Below are positions 6,827 through 16,112 of a stretch of 17,627 nucleotides of DNA, piece after piece; the first letter of the stretch is position 1, and each line of letters begins with the position of its first letter. The DNA comes from Bacillota bacterium (GTDB lineage Bacteria > Bacillota_E > JAJZYS01 > JAJYTV01), in contig JAJZVM010000080.1 in assembly GCA_021845645.1 (NCBI GenBank), positions 1 through 17,627 on the forward strand, read 5' to 3'. The position numbers and the translations under genes were made by a program. The notes beneath the pieces are model-generated. The model worked only from the letters and a program-made list of their open reading frames with translations, had not been told where the DNA came from and did not search any database.

Positions 6827-9800
6827 TCAGGACTTGAGACGGGCCAGGGCCATGATGAGATCATCCTTCTGCCGCCAGAGCCCGTCCGCGGTCTTCGCCG
6901 CCGCGTTGAGGTCCCCTGCCGCGTGCAGGCGCACCGTCGCCGCCGCCAGCTCATGCGTTCGCTGGTGCTCGCGCTCGACGTCGGCGAGCGCGGGATGCTC
7001 CGCGAAATGGCTGCGGCCGTACGTGTCGAGCCAGTAGCCCAGCCCGCAACACGTGCCCCGCAGGCCTTTGTGCCGCCTGTACGGCTTCAGCCCGCCCTCG
7101 ACCGCGGTCGCGGTGAAGAGCGCCGCCCAGCGCAGGTGCCCGAGCTCCGCGGCCAGGACCTCGAAGGTCTCGGTCGCCGCCTGGATCTCGCTGCCGGCCA
7201 CGAGAGGCGCACGCCCAGCGAACTCGCTGCAGAAGGCGTCGATCGCGTCCCGAGGCATCGGTCGCGCGATCGCGTAGCCCTGCGCCAGGTGGCAGCCGAG
7301 ACGCAGGAGCGCCCGCGCCTCAGCCGCCGTCTCGACCCCTTCCGCCAGCACCTCGCGCTCCATGGCGTGGCCCATGATCAGGACACCGTGGATGATGGCG
7401 GGGCTCTCCGGCGTGCGGAGCATGGCCTCGATGAAGCGCTGGTCGATCTTGACCATGTCGCACGGCAGTTCCTGCAGCAAGGTGATCGAGGAGGAACCGG
7501 TGCCGAAGTCGTCCAGCGCGACCCGGACACCGAGGCGGCGGCAGGACTCGATCTGCTGGCGCGCCAGTTCGAAATCATGCACCACCGCGGACTCCGTGAT
7601 CTCGATCGCCACCTGCCGCGGCTGGACGGTCGGGTGACGCACGAGTGCCTCCTCGAGCTCTTGGGCGAAGGTCGGGGCCAGGAACTGTCGGGCAGACGCG
7701 TTGAACGCCATCTGCAGGCCGGGGTACGCCCTGCCGAAGGCCTCCGCCTGCGCCACCGCCTCCCGCAGGACGAACCGTCCGATCTCGATCTCGAGCGCGG
7801 TGCCGTCGACGGCCGGCAGGAACTCGCCGGGCATGCGCAGGCCGCGCGTCGGGTCGCGCCAGCGCACGAGAGCCTCGACCCCCACGATCACCTGGCGGAC
7901 GAGGTCCACCTGCGGCTGATAGTGGAGTTCGAGCTCCCCGCGCTCCAGGGCCTGTTGGATGCCCTCCCTGAGGTCGCCGCGCCTCGCCACCAGATCCTCC
8001 ATGTCGGGCGAGAAGAAGCGGAAGGGGACGTCCGTGACCCTCTTCGCGGCATACATCGCGATGTCGGCGCGCCGCAGAAGCGTCTCGGCGTCCTCGCCAT
8101 CCTCGGGGTAGACGGCCACGCCGATGCTGCCGCGCAGGGTGAAGGTTCTGCCGGAGACCTGCGTCGGCTCTTCTACCGCCGCGATCACGCGGCCCAGGAC
8201 ATGCTGTAGCTCCTCCCGCTCCGCGAGCGTATCGACGAGCAGGATGAACTCATCCCCACCTGAGCGCGCGATGGTGTCCTCCGCCCGCACCACCCGCTGA
8301 AGGCGATGGGCCATGCGCTGCAGGAGCCTGTCGCCGAAACCGTGGCCCAGGGTGTCGTTGACCTGTTTGAACTCGTCGAGGTCGACCATGGCGAGCGCGA
8401 AGCGATGGCCATGCCGTTTCGCGTGGTTCAGGGCGTGTGCGATCCGCTCGTCCAGAAGGCGCCTGTTCGGCAGCCCTGTCAAGGCGTCGTGGTTCGCGAG
8501 ATGGGCGATGCGCTCGCTCTGCCGCCGCCGCTCCGTCACGTCGCGATGCGACGACAGGATGTAGGCGACGCGGCCCTGGCCATCGCGCAGCGGCACCGCG
8601 GACCAGTCCATGAGGAACTCGGAGCCGTCCTTGCGATACTGGTAGACCTCTCCCGACCACGAACGGCCGCCCAGCACGACGTCGTGCATGGCGGCGATGG
8701 CCTCGCGATCGGTCCTTGGGCCCCAGAGCATCTCCGACGATCGGCCGACGATCTCGTCCACCCGGTAGCCCGTCATCTCCTCGAACGCGGGGTTCGCGTA
8801 CACGAACCGCACGCCGCCGTCGGGCAGCACCTTGGCCACCACAAGACATTCCTTGGCCTGCTCGACGATCTCATGGTGCAGGGAGAGCTGCTCCTCCGCC
8901 TCGATGCGACGTCGCCTGTCCTCGATCACCTCGAGCCCGAAGCCCAGGTCCTGCGCCATCTCGGTCAGGACCGCCCGCACGGACGGATCCTCGAACTCCC
9001 CGATGCCCTCGGCGTAGAGAACGAGCACGGCCTGGAGGGTGCCGCCTGCGACGGGCACCGCCGCCACCGCATGCACGCCGACCCGCACGGCCAACTCGCG
9101 CCAAGCCTCGAGGTCCGGCGCCGCCCAGAGGTCCGCCACCGTGCACAGTCTGCCCTCGCGCAAGGCGCGCGCGGCGGGGCCGGTACCACGAGGATCGCCC
9201 GGGTCGAGACGCACGTCCAGTTCCCAAAGCGCCTTGCGATCAGGGCCGGACCACGCGATCGGACGCACGCCGCCCGCGTCGTCCCTTTCGCCCACCCATG
9301 CGAAGCGAAAGTCGCCATACTCGATCGCGATGTCGCACACCTGATGCATCAGGCTGGATGGGTCCTCCGCGCGCATGACCGCCTGCCCGAGCTGCGCCAG
9401 CGAACGCCAGAGGCGCGCCTGCCGCCGAGCGGCCAGGCCCTCGTGACGCAGCCTGTCCTGCTCCTCCCGACGGGCGCTGGCGAGACCTACCTGCTGGGCG
9501 AAGAGGCGCGCGAACTCCTCGTCCTCTGGGTCGGGTTCTCTGCGGGCCGCATACCCGACGCAAACCACGCCTACCCGCTCACCTGACCTGAAGCCGACGC
9601 GCAGCAAGGTGCCGGGCAGTTGCCTTGGCCCGGACGCTTCGGGATGCAGCCATAGGGCCTCGCCGGGCGGCGGCTGATCGTGCCGGCCGCTCTCCCAACC
9701 GCACAGGTCGAAACCGCCTTGCGCCACGACGCTGTTCAGCACGCCCTCGTCCGCTTCGAGCAGAATGGCCAGGCTGTCGGCCTCGAGCAGCCGCCGCCCG

Positions 9801-9898
9801 ATCCTGGCCACGTTCGCAAAGACCTCATCGTAATGGAGCCCTGGGTGCATCGCCTGCAGTTCCTGCCGCAGGCGGTTCAGTCGCGTATCGATGGACAA
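6827..9898 (-). CDS. GAF-GAF-PAS-GGDEF-EAL-CZB cyclic-di-GMP turnover protein
   Basis: A 1023-aa soluble signalling enzyme. Regions in order: GAF-like (20-145), GAF-like (165-325), PAS (345-460, with YANPAFEEMTGY and HRDVTERRR), GGDEF (465-630), EAL (640-890) and CZB (910-1020). The cyclase site GGDEF (547-551) is intact, as is the inhibitory RxxD I-site (R538, D541). The phosphodiesterase site also looks complete: EALVR (675-679), N733, E766, DDFG (796-799), K817, AEGVET (852-857) and QGY (873-875). H921, C951, H978 and H982 have the spacing of the CZB zinc ligands. It could therefore make or degrade c-di-GMP, with GAF, PAS and zinc inputs. The TTG start at 9898 is the best available; AGGGG lies about 11 nt upstream. 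No membrane segment is seen. It lies directly upstream of the Amt-kinase gene. Confidence 0.93.
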   Translation of the reverse strand: MSIDTRLNRLRQELQAMHPGLHYDEVFANVARIGRRLLEADSLAILLEADEGVLNSVVAQGGFDLCGWESGRHDQPPPGEALWLHPEASGPRQLPGTLLRVGFRSGERVGVVCVGYAARREPDPEDEEFARLFAQQVGLASARREEQDRLRHEGLAARRQARLWRSLAQLGQAVMRAEDPSSLMHQVCDIAIEYGDFRFAWVGERDDAGGVRPIAWSGPDRKALWELDVRLDPGDPRGTGPAARALREGRLCTVADLWAAPDLEAWRELAVRVGVHAVAAVPVAGGTLQAVLVLYAEGIGEFEDPSVRAVLTEMAQDLGFGLEVIEDRRRRIEAEEQLSLHHEIVEQAKECLVVAKVLPDGGVRFVYANPAFEEMTGYRVDEIVGRSSEMLWGPRTDREAIAAMHDVVLGGRSWSGEVYQYRKDGSEFLMDWSAVPLRDGQGRVAYILSSHRDVTERRRQSERIAHLANHDALTGLPNRRLLDERIAHALNHAKRHGHRFALAMVDLDEFKQVNDTLGHGFGDRLLQRMAHRLQRVVRAEDTIARSGGDEFILLVDTLAEREELQHVLGRVIAAVEEPTQVSGRTFTLRGSIGVAVYPEDGEDAETLLRRADIAMYAAKRVTDVPFRFFSPDMEDLVARRGDLREGIQQALERGELELHYQPQVDLVRQVIVGVEALVRWRDPTRGLRMPGEFLPAVDGTALEIEIGRFVLREAVAQAEAFGRAYPGLQMAFNASARQFLAPTFAQELEEALVRHPTVQPRQVAIEITESAVVHDFELARQQIESCRRLGVRVALDDFGTGSSSITLLQELPCDMVKIDQRFIEAMLRTPESPAIIHGVLIMGHAMEREVLAEGVETAAEARALLRLGCHLAQGYAIARPMPRDAIDAFCSEFAGRAPLVAGSEIQAATETFEVLAAELGHLRWAALFTATAVEGGLKPYRRHKGLRGTCCGLGYWLDTYGRSHFAEHPALADVEREHQRTHELAAATVRLHAAGDLNAAAKTADGLWRQKDDLIMALARLKS

Positions 9899-9968
9899 AT
9901 GCGTTTGCGCCCCTACCTGACAGGATTCGACTGTTTAATTTGGCATGACGACGGAAACTTCCTGTGCT

Positions 9969-10424
9969 CTAGCGGCAAAGCCTTGCCCAGGAGCCGCCTG
10001 CTGCCTTCAGGAGGTCGTCGCCTGCGATCAGGAGTTCCTGGCCGCGGCGACCCGCGCTGACCGCGGCGACCCGCCCCTGGGCCGAAACATCCACGAACAC
10101 CGGCAGTTCGCGCCTGGCGCCGAGCGGCGACACGGAACCGCGCACGTAGCCGGTGATGCGTTGGATGTCGGACGGATCCGCCATCTGCGCGTCCGGCCGG
10201 CCCCAGGCGCGCGCGAGGCCGCGCAGGCTGAGTTCCGCCGTGCCCGGCACCACAGCGAGCGCGTACGCCGTCCCGCTGCGGCAGAGCAGCGTCTTGTAGA
10301 CCTGTTCGAGGGCGATGCCAAGCTTTCTTGCGACTTCCAGCGCGGTCTTCTCGACTTCGTCATACGCTAGGAGCCGATAGCCGATCCCCAGCCGATCGAG
10401 CAGATCGGTGGCAGGCGTCCGCAT
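9969..10424 (-). CDS. ybaK: YbaK/EbsC-family aminoacyl-tRNA deacylase
   Basis: Small cytoplasmic editing enzyme of 151 aa that hydrolyses mischarged tRNA, classically Cys-tRNA(Pro). Family features are TPATDLL (3-9), the catalytic-site lysine K44 in QVYKTLL, AVVPGTAELSL (57-67), ITGYVRGSVSPLG (89-101), LPVFVD and VSAGRRGQEL. The ATG is preceded by GGAGGTGA at good spacing. Length is normal for the single-domain form. It could equally be a ProX- or PrdX-like paralogue with a different amino-acid preference; sequence alone does not settle that. It is the first gene of the minus-strand block, 70 nt before the GGDEF-EAL gene, and shares a 145-nt divergent region with the plus-strand pair. Confidence 0.9.
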   Translation of the reverse strand: MRTPATDLLDRLGIGYRLLAYDEVEKTALEVARKLGIALEQVYKTLLCRSGTAYALAVVPGTAELSLRGLARAWGRPDAQMADPSDIQRITGYVRGSVSPLGARRELPVFVDVSAQGRVAAVSAGRRGQELLIAGDDLLKAAGGSWARLCR

Positions 10425-10478
10425 CGTTCCTCACCTCCGTCGCCGCAGCGTTCTTGGACGTGTCCGGGCGTTGGAACA

Positions 10479-10507
10479 TTGACACTCGCAGGGCTCAGTC
10501 CCACAAT
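10479..10507 (+). promoter_or_regulatory. Sigma-70/A type promoter for the zinc-ribbon/nuoI pair
   Basis: A perfect -35 TTGACA (10479-10484), a 17-nt spacer and CACAAT (10502-10507, four of six) as -10. Transcription would start near 10514, leaving a leader of about 56 nt. The opposite strand has a weaker TTGTGG...GTCAAT pair over the same bases, which might serve ybaK. Confidence 0.6.
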
Positions 10508-10522
10508 GAATAAGGTTACGAG

Positions 10523-10549
10523 GCGCGGCGTTCCATGGGAATGCGGCGC
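10523..10549 (+). promoter_or_regulatory. Stem-loop in the leader of the zinc-ribbon/nuoI transcript
   Basis: Bases 10523-10534 pair with 10538-10549 around a 3-nt loop, with one G-G mismatch and one G-U pair. The stem ends 5 nt before the AGGAGGT ribosome site (10555-10561), so it could affect translation initiation. No known riboswitch class is recognised. Confidence 0.35.
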
Positions 10550-10569
10550 GCAGCAGGAGGTGGCCCCTC

Positions 10570-10761
10570 TTGGTTTGTACTCGTTGTCAGCATCCCATTT
10601 ACCGGACCGACAAGGCAACCGAGATGACCGCATACGCCGAGCTCGTTCTCTTCCCACTCGGGCGCATCCGCGCTCTGGCGCGCAAGCCGGACCACACCTA
10701 CGTCGCACTCATCGAGTGCCCCAACTGCGGCCGGGAGAACGACGTACCGATCGATTTCTGA
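10570..10761 (+). CDS. Small zinc-ribbon-like protein, unknown function
   Basis: A 63-aa protein with two CxxC pairs, C3-C6 (CTRC) and C50-C53 (CPNC), which would form one four-cysteine zinc (or iron) site closing a small ribbon fold; the middle is a strand-rich stretch. The TTG start is well supported: AGGAGGT lies exactly 8 nt upstream, and starting at the later ATG (10624) would lose the first CxxC. It ends 30 nt before the nuoI-like gene and shares its promoter, so the two are probably co-expressed. It may be a small nucleic-acid-binding or metal-site accessory protein; no family name is recognised. Confidence 0.78.
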   Translation: MVCTRCQHPIYRTDKATEMTAYAELVLFPLGRIRALARKPDHTYVALIECPNCGRENDVPIDF

Positions 10762-10791
10762 TCTCTCGCGTGCCCAAAAGGGGGGAGCGTA

Positions 10792-11325
10792 TTGTTTGAG
10801 GGTGTCGGAAACATTCTGAAGGGCCTGGGCATCACCCTCAAGATCTTTACGACGATGCCCAACCAGACGGTCAGCTACCCGGAGAAGAAGCGGGAGCTGC
10901 CGCCACGCTACCGGGGCGTGCACAAGCTGCGCAAGTACTCGGACGGTATGGAGCGCTGCGTCGGTTGCGAGCTCTGCGCAGCGGCCTGCCCGGCGTACGC
11001 CATCACCGTCGTGGCCGAGGAGAACGACCCGGAGCACCCGGTCAGTCCAGGCGAGCGCTACGCCGCGCGCTACGAGATCGACTACCTGCGCTGCATCTTC
11101 TGCGGCGAGTGCGAGCGCGCGTGCCCGGTGGACGCCATCGTGCTGACGCCGCAGCCACTGCCTCCCTTCATCAGCCGGCGGCAGGTTGTCATGACCAAGG
11201 AGGACCTCCTGGAGCCCTACCCCGGCGGCGATCCGCCCGCGTTCCACCTCCACCCGTGGGAGGACGCGCCGGACCGCATCGACCGCTGGCCGCTGCCGAA
11301 CGAGCAGTTGCCCAGCCCCCGCTGA
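10792..11325 (+). CDS. nuoI: NuoI-like 2x[4Fe-4S] ferredoxin, complex I subunit
   Basis: A 177-aa protein of NuoI type, the subunit that carries clusters N6a and N6b in NADH dehydrogenase I. The N-terminal segment (1-22) and RGVHKLRKY (41-49) are characteristic. Cluster motifs are C56-C59-C62-C66-P and C101-C104-C107-C111-P, both complete, separated by the family's [20 protein letters not shown] region (88-107). A TTG start follows a GGGGGAG site. The odd point is context: no other nuo gene is here; the partner is a 63-aa CxxC protein and a terminator closes the transcript. It may be a detached complex I subunit, an extra copy, or a ferredoxin for another oxidoreductase. Confidence 0.9.
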   Translation: MFEGVGNILKGLGITLKIFTTMPNQTVSYPEKKRELPPRYRGVHKLRKYSDGMERCVGCELCAAACPAYAITVVAEENDPEHPVSPGERYAARYEIDYLRCIFCGECERACPVDAIVLTPQPLPPFISRRQVVMTKEDLLEPYPGGDPPAFHLHPWEDAPDRIDRWPLPNEQLPSPR

Positions 11326-11338
11326 GACAACAGAAAAA

Positions 11339-11371
11339 CGGTGCCGCCCCATGCGGGCGGCACCGCCTTTT
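11339..11371. terminator. Bidirectional rho-independent terminator
   Basis: An 11-bp perfect stem (11339-11349 with 11355-11365, loop CATGC) is followed on the plus strand by CCTTTTGTT. On the minus strand it is followed by TTTTTCTGTT, from the run of A at 11334-11338. It ends the nuoI transcript from the left and the gcv-glyA operon from the right. Confidence 0.88.
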
Positions 11372-11385
11372 GTTGCTCAGGGGTT

Positions 11386-12627
11386 TCAGGCGAGTTCGGG
11401 ATAGAGCGGGAAGCGGCGGCAGAGGCCGAGCGCCTGCTCGCGGATCTCCTGCAGGCGCGCCGGGTTCTCCCGGCCCTTGATCGCCTCGTCGATCATGCCG
11501 CCGATCTCGCGCATCTCGGCGGCGCGGATGCCCCGCGTCGTCAAGGCTGCCGTGCCGATGCGCACGCCGCTCGTCACGAACGGCGAACGCTTCTCGCCCG
11601 GCACCGTGTTCTTGTTCACGGTCATGCCGGCCTGCTCGAGCGCGTGCTCGACGTCCTTGCCCGTGAGATCGTCGCGATCCACGAAGGACATCAGCAGCAG
11701 GTGGTTGTCGGTGCCGCCGGAGACCAGCCGATAGCCGCGACGCACGAGTTCCCCGGCAAGGGCCTGGGCGTTCTCGCGGACCGCCTTCTGGTACTCCTTG
11801 AACTCCGGGCGCATCGCCTCGCCGAAGGCCACGGCCTTGGCGGCGATGATGTGCTCGAGCGGGCCGCCCTGCAGACCTGGGAAGACCGCCTTGTCCACGG
11901 ATGGGCCGAGTTCGCGCGAGGTCAGGATGAAGCCGCCGCGCGGACCGCGCAGCGTCTTGTGCGTCGTCGAGGTGACGATGTCGGCGTAGCCGACGGGGCT
12001 CGGGTGCTCGGCCGCGGCGACAAGGCCCGCGATGTGCGCCATGTCCACCATCAGCTTGGCGCCCACCTGGTCGGCGATCTGCCTCAGGCGCGGGAAGTCG
12101 ATGATGCGCGGGTAGGCCGAGGCACCGGCCACGATGAGCTTCGGGTGATGCTGAATCGCCAACGATTCGACCTCGTCGTAGTCGATCTGCTCCGTTTCCG
12201 GGTTCAGGCCGTAGGCGACGAAATTGTAATCCTGGCCCGAGAAGTTCACCGGGCTGCCGTGCGTCAGATGCCCGCCCTCGCTCAGCTTCATGCCGAGCAC
12301 GGTGTCGCCGGGCTTGATCGTGGCGTGGTAGGCCGCCATGTTCGCCGGGGCGCCGGCGTGGGGCTGGACGTTCGCGAACTCGGCGTGGAACAGGGCGCAG
12401 GCCCGGTTCCTCGCGAGCTCCTCCACCTCGTCCACCACGTGGCAGCCGCCGTAGTAGCGGTGGCCGGGGTAGCCCTCGGCGTACTTGTTGGTGAGCACGC
12501 TACCCATGGCCTCCAGCACGGCCAGGGAGGTGAAGTTCTCCGAAGCGATCAGTTCGAGCGTTTCCCGCTGACGCGTCAGCTCCGCGCCGATCAGGCGCCG
12601 GATCTCGGGATCGGTCTCAGCGAGCAA
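11386..12627 (-). CDS. glyA: Serine hydroxymethyltransferase
   Basis: PLP enzyme that interconverts serine plus THF with glycine plus 5,10-methylene-THF in the cytoplasm. It has 413 aa, the normal length. Motifs are [10 protein letters not shown] (25-34), [15 protein letters not shown] (47-61), [10 protein letters not shown] (87-96), DMAHIAGL (195-202) and the PLP lysine K224 in [14 protein letters not shown]. The frame stays open to 12987 but that part is antisense-type noise; the TTG at 12627 has AAGGAGGT exactly 8 nt upstream and starts at the family's usual N-terminus. It overlaps the end of lipM by 11 nt and is the last gene of the operon, before the bidirectional terminator. It fits its neighbours: the glycine cleavage system supplies methylene-THF. 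Confidence 0.97.
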   Translation of the reverse strand: MLAETDPEIRRLIGAELTRQRETLELIASENFTSLAVLEAMGSVLTNKYAEGYPGHRYYGGCHVVDEVEELARNRACALFHAEFANVQPHAGAPANMAAYHATIKPGDTVLGMKLSEGGHLTHGSPVNFSGQDYNFVAYGLNPETEQIDYDEVESLAIQHHPKLIVAGASAYPRIIDFPRLRQIADQVGAKLMVDMAHIAGLVAAAEHPSPVGYADIVTSTTHKTLRGPRGGFILTSRELGPSVDKAVFPGLQGGPLEHIIAAKAVAFGEAMRPEFKEYQKAVRENAQALAGELVRRGYRLVSGGTDNHLLLMSFVDRDDLTGKDVEHALEQAGMTVNKNTVPGEKRSPFVTSGVRIGTAALTTRGIRAAEMREIGGMIDEAIKGRENPARLQEIREQALGLCRRFPLYPELA

Positions 12628-13339
12628 TGTCGGATACCTCCTTGGAGCGTCCCGCCCACCAGTCCGAGAACGCCCGCACCAGGGCGTCCCGAACCGCGCG
12701 GCGACTCGGCGCGCGGCCGGTCGCCTGGCCGAGATCGGTGGCGCGGCGGCGCATGGCCGCCGCGTACCGCTCGGGATCGCGAGGCGCGAAGATGCGCGCC
12801 CAGAGTCCGTAGTCGAGGCTGAGCGGCAGGGCGCCGTGCTGCAGCAGCACACCGAGATGGCGAACCTGGGCCGATCCCAGGAGCTTGCGCCCTCCCGCCT
12901 CGATCTCGTACCACGAAGGTTGTTGAAAGCAGTTTTCGTCCCGTCCAGGCTGCCCGGGGTCCCCCGCAAGTCCCACGTCCGCTCCAAGCTCGCGCAGGGC
13001 CGCCAGAAGAGGGCGGGCGATCTCGAGATAGGTGGATCGCACGTCGCCGGGCAGGTCCTCGGTCGGCACGATGAAGGCGTAGGTCACCTCATGCTGGTGC
13101 AAGACCGCCTTCCCGCCCGTCGGACGCCGTACGAGGTCGACGCCCAGCTCTCTGAGAAGGTTCGGGCTGAAGGCGTCCGGGTTCTGCCCGTAGCCAAGCG
13201 AGAGGGTCGGCCGGCTCCAGCCGTAGAGGCGAAGGCGCGGCTGGCCATCCGAGCGCACGAGGTCGGCGAGGGCGAGATCCCTGGCCATGTTGTAACGGCC
13301 GGACCGGTCGCCCTCGCGCAGGATCAGGAGCTCAGCCAC
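12617..13339 (-). CDS. lipM: LipM-type octanoyltransferase (BPL/LplA/LipB fold)
   Basis: A 240-aa protein that should transfer octanoyl from acyl carrier protein to the lipoyl domain of GcvH. It has the fold's binding loop [11 protein letters not shown] (71-81), EVTYAF (84-89) and [10 protein letters not shown] (151-160). The catalytic-type cysteine C137 in CFQQPSWYE (137-145) matches LipM of Bacillus rather than ATP-using LplA. The GTG start is kept because gcvPB ends in TGA 8 nt inside the gene; no strong ribosome site is seen, so translation is probably coupled to gcvPB. It lies in the same operon as its likely substrate gcvH. A lipoate-protein ligase function is the main alternative. Confidence 0.87.
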   Translation of the reverse strand: MAELLILREGDRSGRYNMARDLALADLVRSDGQPRLRLYGWSRPTLSLGYGQNPDAFSPNLLRELGVDLVRRPTGGKAVLHQHEVTYAFIVPTEDLPGDVRSTYLEIARPLLAALRELGADVGLAGDPGQPGRDENCFQQPSWYEIEAGGRKLLGSAQVRHLGVLLQHGALPLSLDYGLWARIFAPRDPERYAAAMRRRATDLGQATGRAPSRRAVRDALVRAFSDWWAGRSKEVSDIAR

Positions 13340-14774
13340 CGAGACGCTCGAGGAGCTTGGGCTGCTTCACGGCCCTCGCCTCGTCGAGCCGGCCCACCAC
13401 GGTGTTGTGCGGCGCCGTCTTGACGTACTCCGGGTTCTCGCGGCCCTCGTCGACAATGCGGTTGAGCGTGTCGGCGAAGCCCCTCAGGGTTTCCTTGGTC
13501 TCCGTCTCGGTCGGCTCGATCATCATCGCCTCGTGGACGATGAGCGGGAAGTAGACCGTCGGCGGGTGGTAGTCGAAGTCGAGCAGGCGCTTCGCGATGT
13601 CAAGCGTCTTGATGCCCTGCTGCCGCACCAGGTCTTCCGGCGGCGCCACCACGAACTCGTGCTTCGGGATGCGGTCGAACGGCAGGTCGAAGTGATCCTT
13701 GATCAGGCTCAGGACGTAGTTCGCGTTCAGCACCGCGTCGTCGGCCACCTCGCGCAGCCCCTCGCCACCGAGCGCCCGGATGTACGTGTAGGCCCGCACC
13801 AGGACGCCGAAGTTGCCGTAGAACGAGCGCATCTGGCCGATCGAGTTCTTCAGGTCGTAGCTCAGGTGGAAGTGGCCGTTCTCGTTCGTGACGAGAGGCA
13901 TCGGCAGGAAGTCCCGAAGGTGCGCCTTGACGCCCACGGGACCCGCCCCCGGCCCGCCGCCGCCATGCGGCGTCGAGAAGGTCTTGTGCAGGTTCAGGTG
14001 GACGATGTCGAAGCCCATGTCCCCGGGCCGCGAGTGGCCGAGCACCGCGTTCAGGTTGGCGCCGTCGTAGTAGAGCAGGCCGCCGGCCGCGTGGATGATC
14101 TGCGCGATCTCGGTGATCCGCTCATCGAATACGCCAAGCGTATTCGGGTTCGTCAGCATGAGGGCCGCCGTCTTCTCCGACGCCAGCTGGCGCAGTGCGT
14201 CGACGTCGACGCCACCGCGCTCGTCGGACGGGACGTGGACCACCTCGAAGCCGGCCATGGCCGCGGTCGCCGGGTTGGTGCCGTGCGCGGAGTCGGGCAC
14301 GATCACCTGCGTGCGCGCCGCGTCACCGCGGGACTCGTGGTAGGCGCGGACGATCAGGATGCCAGTGAGTTCGCCATGCGCGCCGGCCGCTGGCTGCAGC
14401 GACACGGCGTCCATGCCCGTGATCTCGCCGAGGTCGCGCTGAAGTTCCCACATCATCTGCAGGGCGCCCTGGACGGTCTGCTCCGGCTGGTACGGGTGGA
14501 TCTGCGCGAAGCCGGGCAGGCGAGCCGTGTCCTCGTTGATCTTGGGGTTGTACTTCATCGTGCACGAACCGAGCGGGTAGAACCCGGTGTCGACGCCGTA
14601 GTTGCGGCGCGACAGGCCAGTGAAGTGGCGTACCGCCTGCACCTCGGAGAGCTCCGGCAGCGGCAGCTCCGAGCGGATCTCCCCGGCCGGCAGGTAGGCA
14701 CCCAGGTCCACCTTGCGGCTGGGCAGGTACTCGGTGCCGCGCCCCGCCTCGTGTTCCTCGAAGATCGTCTTCAT
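13332..14774 (-). CDS. gcvPB: Glycine dehydrogenase (decarboxylating) subunit 2
   Basis: C-terminal half of the split P-protein, 480 aa, which binds PLP and decarboxylates glycine, passing the aminomethyl group to lipoyl-GcvH. Motifs are [13 protein letters not shown] (65-77), [12 protein letters not shown] (127-138), DSAHGTNPA (161-169), YYDGANLNA (235-243) and the PLP lysine K264 in [16 protein letters not shown]. The ATG overlaps the gcvPA stop (ATGA), and a GGGGGT site lies upstream. It forms an alpha2-beta2 enzyme with GcvPA. The split form is usual in Bacillota and many thermophiles; most proteobacteria have a single gcvP. Confidence 0.97.
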   Translation of the reverse strand: MKTIFEEHEAGRGTEYLPSRKVDLGAYLPAGEIRSELPLPELSEVQAVRHFTGLSRRNYGVDTGFYPLGSCTMKYNPKINEDTARLPGFAQIHPYQPEQTVQGALQMMWELQRDLGEITGMDAVSLQPAAGAHGELTGILIVRAYHESRGDAARTQVIVPDSAHGTNPATAAMAGFEVVHVPSDERGGVDVDALRQLASEKTAALMLTNPNTLGVFDERITEIAQIIHAAGGLLYYDGANLNAVLGHSRPGDMGFDIVHLNLHKTFSTPHGGGGPGAGPVGVKAHLRDFLPMPLVTNENGHFHLSYDLKNSIGQMRSFYGNFGVLVRAYTYIRALGGEGLREVADDAVLNANYVLSLIKDHFDLPFDRIPKHEFVVAPPEDLVRQQGIKTLDIAKRLLDFDYHPPTVYFPLIVHEAMMIEPTETETKETLRGFADTLNRIVDEGRENPEYVKTAPHNTVVGRLDEARAVKQPKLLERLGG

Positions 14775-16111
14775 GCCTCGACCCCCTGCAGCACATCGAG
14801 GAGCTTTGCGATCTCCTCGGTGGTCCTCTTCTCCGTGACGGAGAGCAGCATGTGGCCGGGGAGCTCGGGGTAGAAGCGCTCGAGGTCGAGCGGCCCGAGC
14901 ATGCCCGCCTTGAGCATGGCTGCCTGCACGTCCTTGACGCTGGCCTTGCCGCGCAGCGCCACCTCGAAGGCGTAGGGGCCGGAGAACGCCAGGTCGACGC
15001 CCTGCGTCCCGCCGATGCCGTCGCCGAGGCGGTGCGCCCCCTCGATCGAGAGCGAAGCGGCCTGCCTGAGGCCGTCCGGGCCGAGCAGCGTGGTGTAGAT
15101 CGTCGCCGCCAGGGCCATCAGTCCCTGGTTGGTGCAGATGTTCGAGGTGGCCTTCTCGCGCCGGATGTGCTGCTCGCGCGTCTGGAACGTCAGCACGTAG
15201 CCCCGGTTGCCGTCCTTGTCGGCGGTCTCGCCGACGATACGGCCGGGCAGGCGCCTCAGATAGGTCTGGCGCGCCGCCATGAAGCCGAGGTACGGGCCGC
15301 CGAACGACGCCGCGATGCCGAGGCCCTGCGCCTCGCCCACCGCCACGTCGGCGCCGTAGGCCCCAGGCGGGCGCAGGACCGCGAGCGAGATGGGGTCCGC
15401 GACGGCGATGTAGAGCGCGCCCTTGTCGTGGGTGGCCTTGACGAGGCTGTCGACGTCCTCGAGGAGACCGAAGAAGTTCGGGTGCTGCACGATGACGCAG
15501 GCTGCGCCCTCGGCCGCCCCGGCGATGTCCTCGGCCGCCGCGCGCCCGTCCCTCAGCGGCAGCTCGACGACCTCGAGCCCGCGGCCGTGCGCGTAGGTCC
15601 TCAGGACCGCGCGGTACTGCGGGTCCACCGAGCGCGCCACCACGATGCGCTCCCTGCCCGTCTGGCCCCAGGCCAGCATGGCCGCCTCCGCCACGGCGGT
15701 CGCGCCGTCGTAGAGCGAGGCCTGCGCGATGTCGAGACCGGTCAGGGCGGCGATCAGCGACTGGAACTCGAAGATCGCCTGCAGGGTGCCCTGGCTGATC
15801 TCCGGCTGGTACGGCGTATAGGCCGTGTAGAATTCCGAGCGGCGCAGCATCTCGCCGACGACCGACGGGACGTAGCGGTCGTAGGCGCCGCCGCCAAGGA
15901 ACGAGACGTACTTGCCCATGTCGAGGTCCCGGGCGGCGAGGGTCGAGAGCAGCCGCGCCACTTCGCTTTCCGGAAGCCCCTCGGGCAGATTCAGGGGACG
16001 ATCGAGGCGTACCGCCGCCGGCAGATCGGAAAAGAGCTCGTCAACGGACGAGGCCCCGATCTGGCGCAGCATCTCGCGCCGATCCTCCTCGGTATGCGGA
16101 GTGAAGCGCAT
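14771..16111 (-). CDS. gcvPA: Glycine dehydrogenase (decarboxylating) subunit 1
   Basis: N-terminal half of the split P-protein, 446 aa. It lacks the PLP lysine but is needed for the active P-protein complex. Motifs are [13 protein letters not shown] (3-15), [48 protein letters not shown] and [17 protein letters not shown]. The start ATG is separated by 1 nt from the gcvH stop, and its own stop overlaps gcvPB by 4 nt, so equimolar expression of the two halves is likely. Length is normal for the family, with no sign of damage. Confidence 0.97.
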   Translation of the reverse strand: MRFTPHTEEDRREMLRQIGASSVDELFSDLPAAVRLDRPLNLPEGLPESEVARLLSTLAARDLDMGKYVSFLGGGAYDRYVPSVVGEMLRRSEFYTAYTPYQPEISQGTLQAIFEFQSLIAALTGLDIAQASLYDGATAVAEAAMLAWGQTGRERIVVARSVDPQYRAVLRTYAHGRGLEVVELPLRDGRAAAEDIAGAAEGAACVIVQHPNFFGLLEDVDSLVKATHDKGALYIAVADPISLAVLRPPGAYGADVAVGEAQGLGIAASFGGPYLGFMAARQTYLRRLPGRIVGETADKDGNRGYVLTFQTREQHIRREKATSNICTNQGLMALAATIYTTLLGPDGLRQAASLSIEGAHRLGDGIGGTQGVDLAFSGPYAFEVALRGKASVKDVQAAMLKAGMLGPLDLERFYPELPGHMLLSVTEKRTTEEIAKLLDVLQGVEA

Positions 16112-16112
16112 G

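Noticed and set aside
12628..12987. Upstream extension of glyA by 120 codons
   Set aside because: The extra part overlaps lipM in another frame and has no homology-like features; the TTG at 12627 has a perfect ribosome site and gives normal length.
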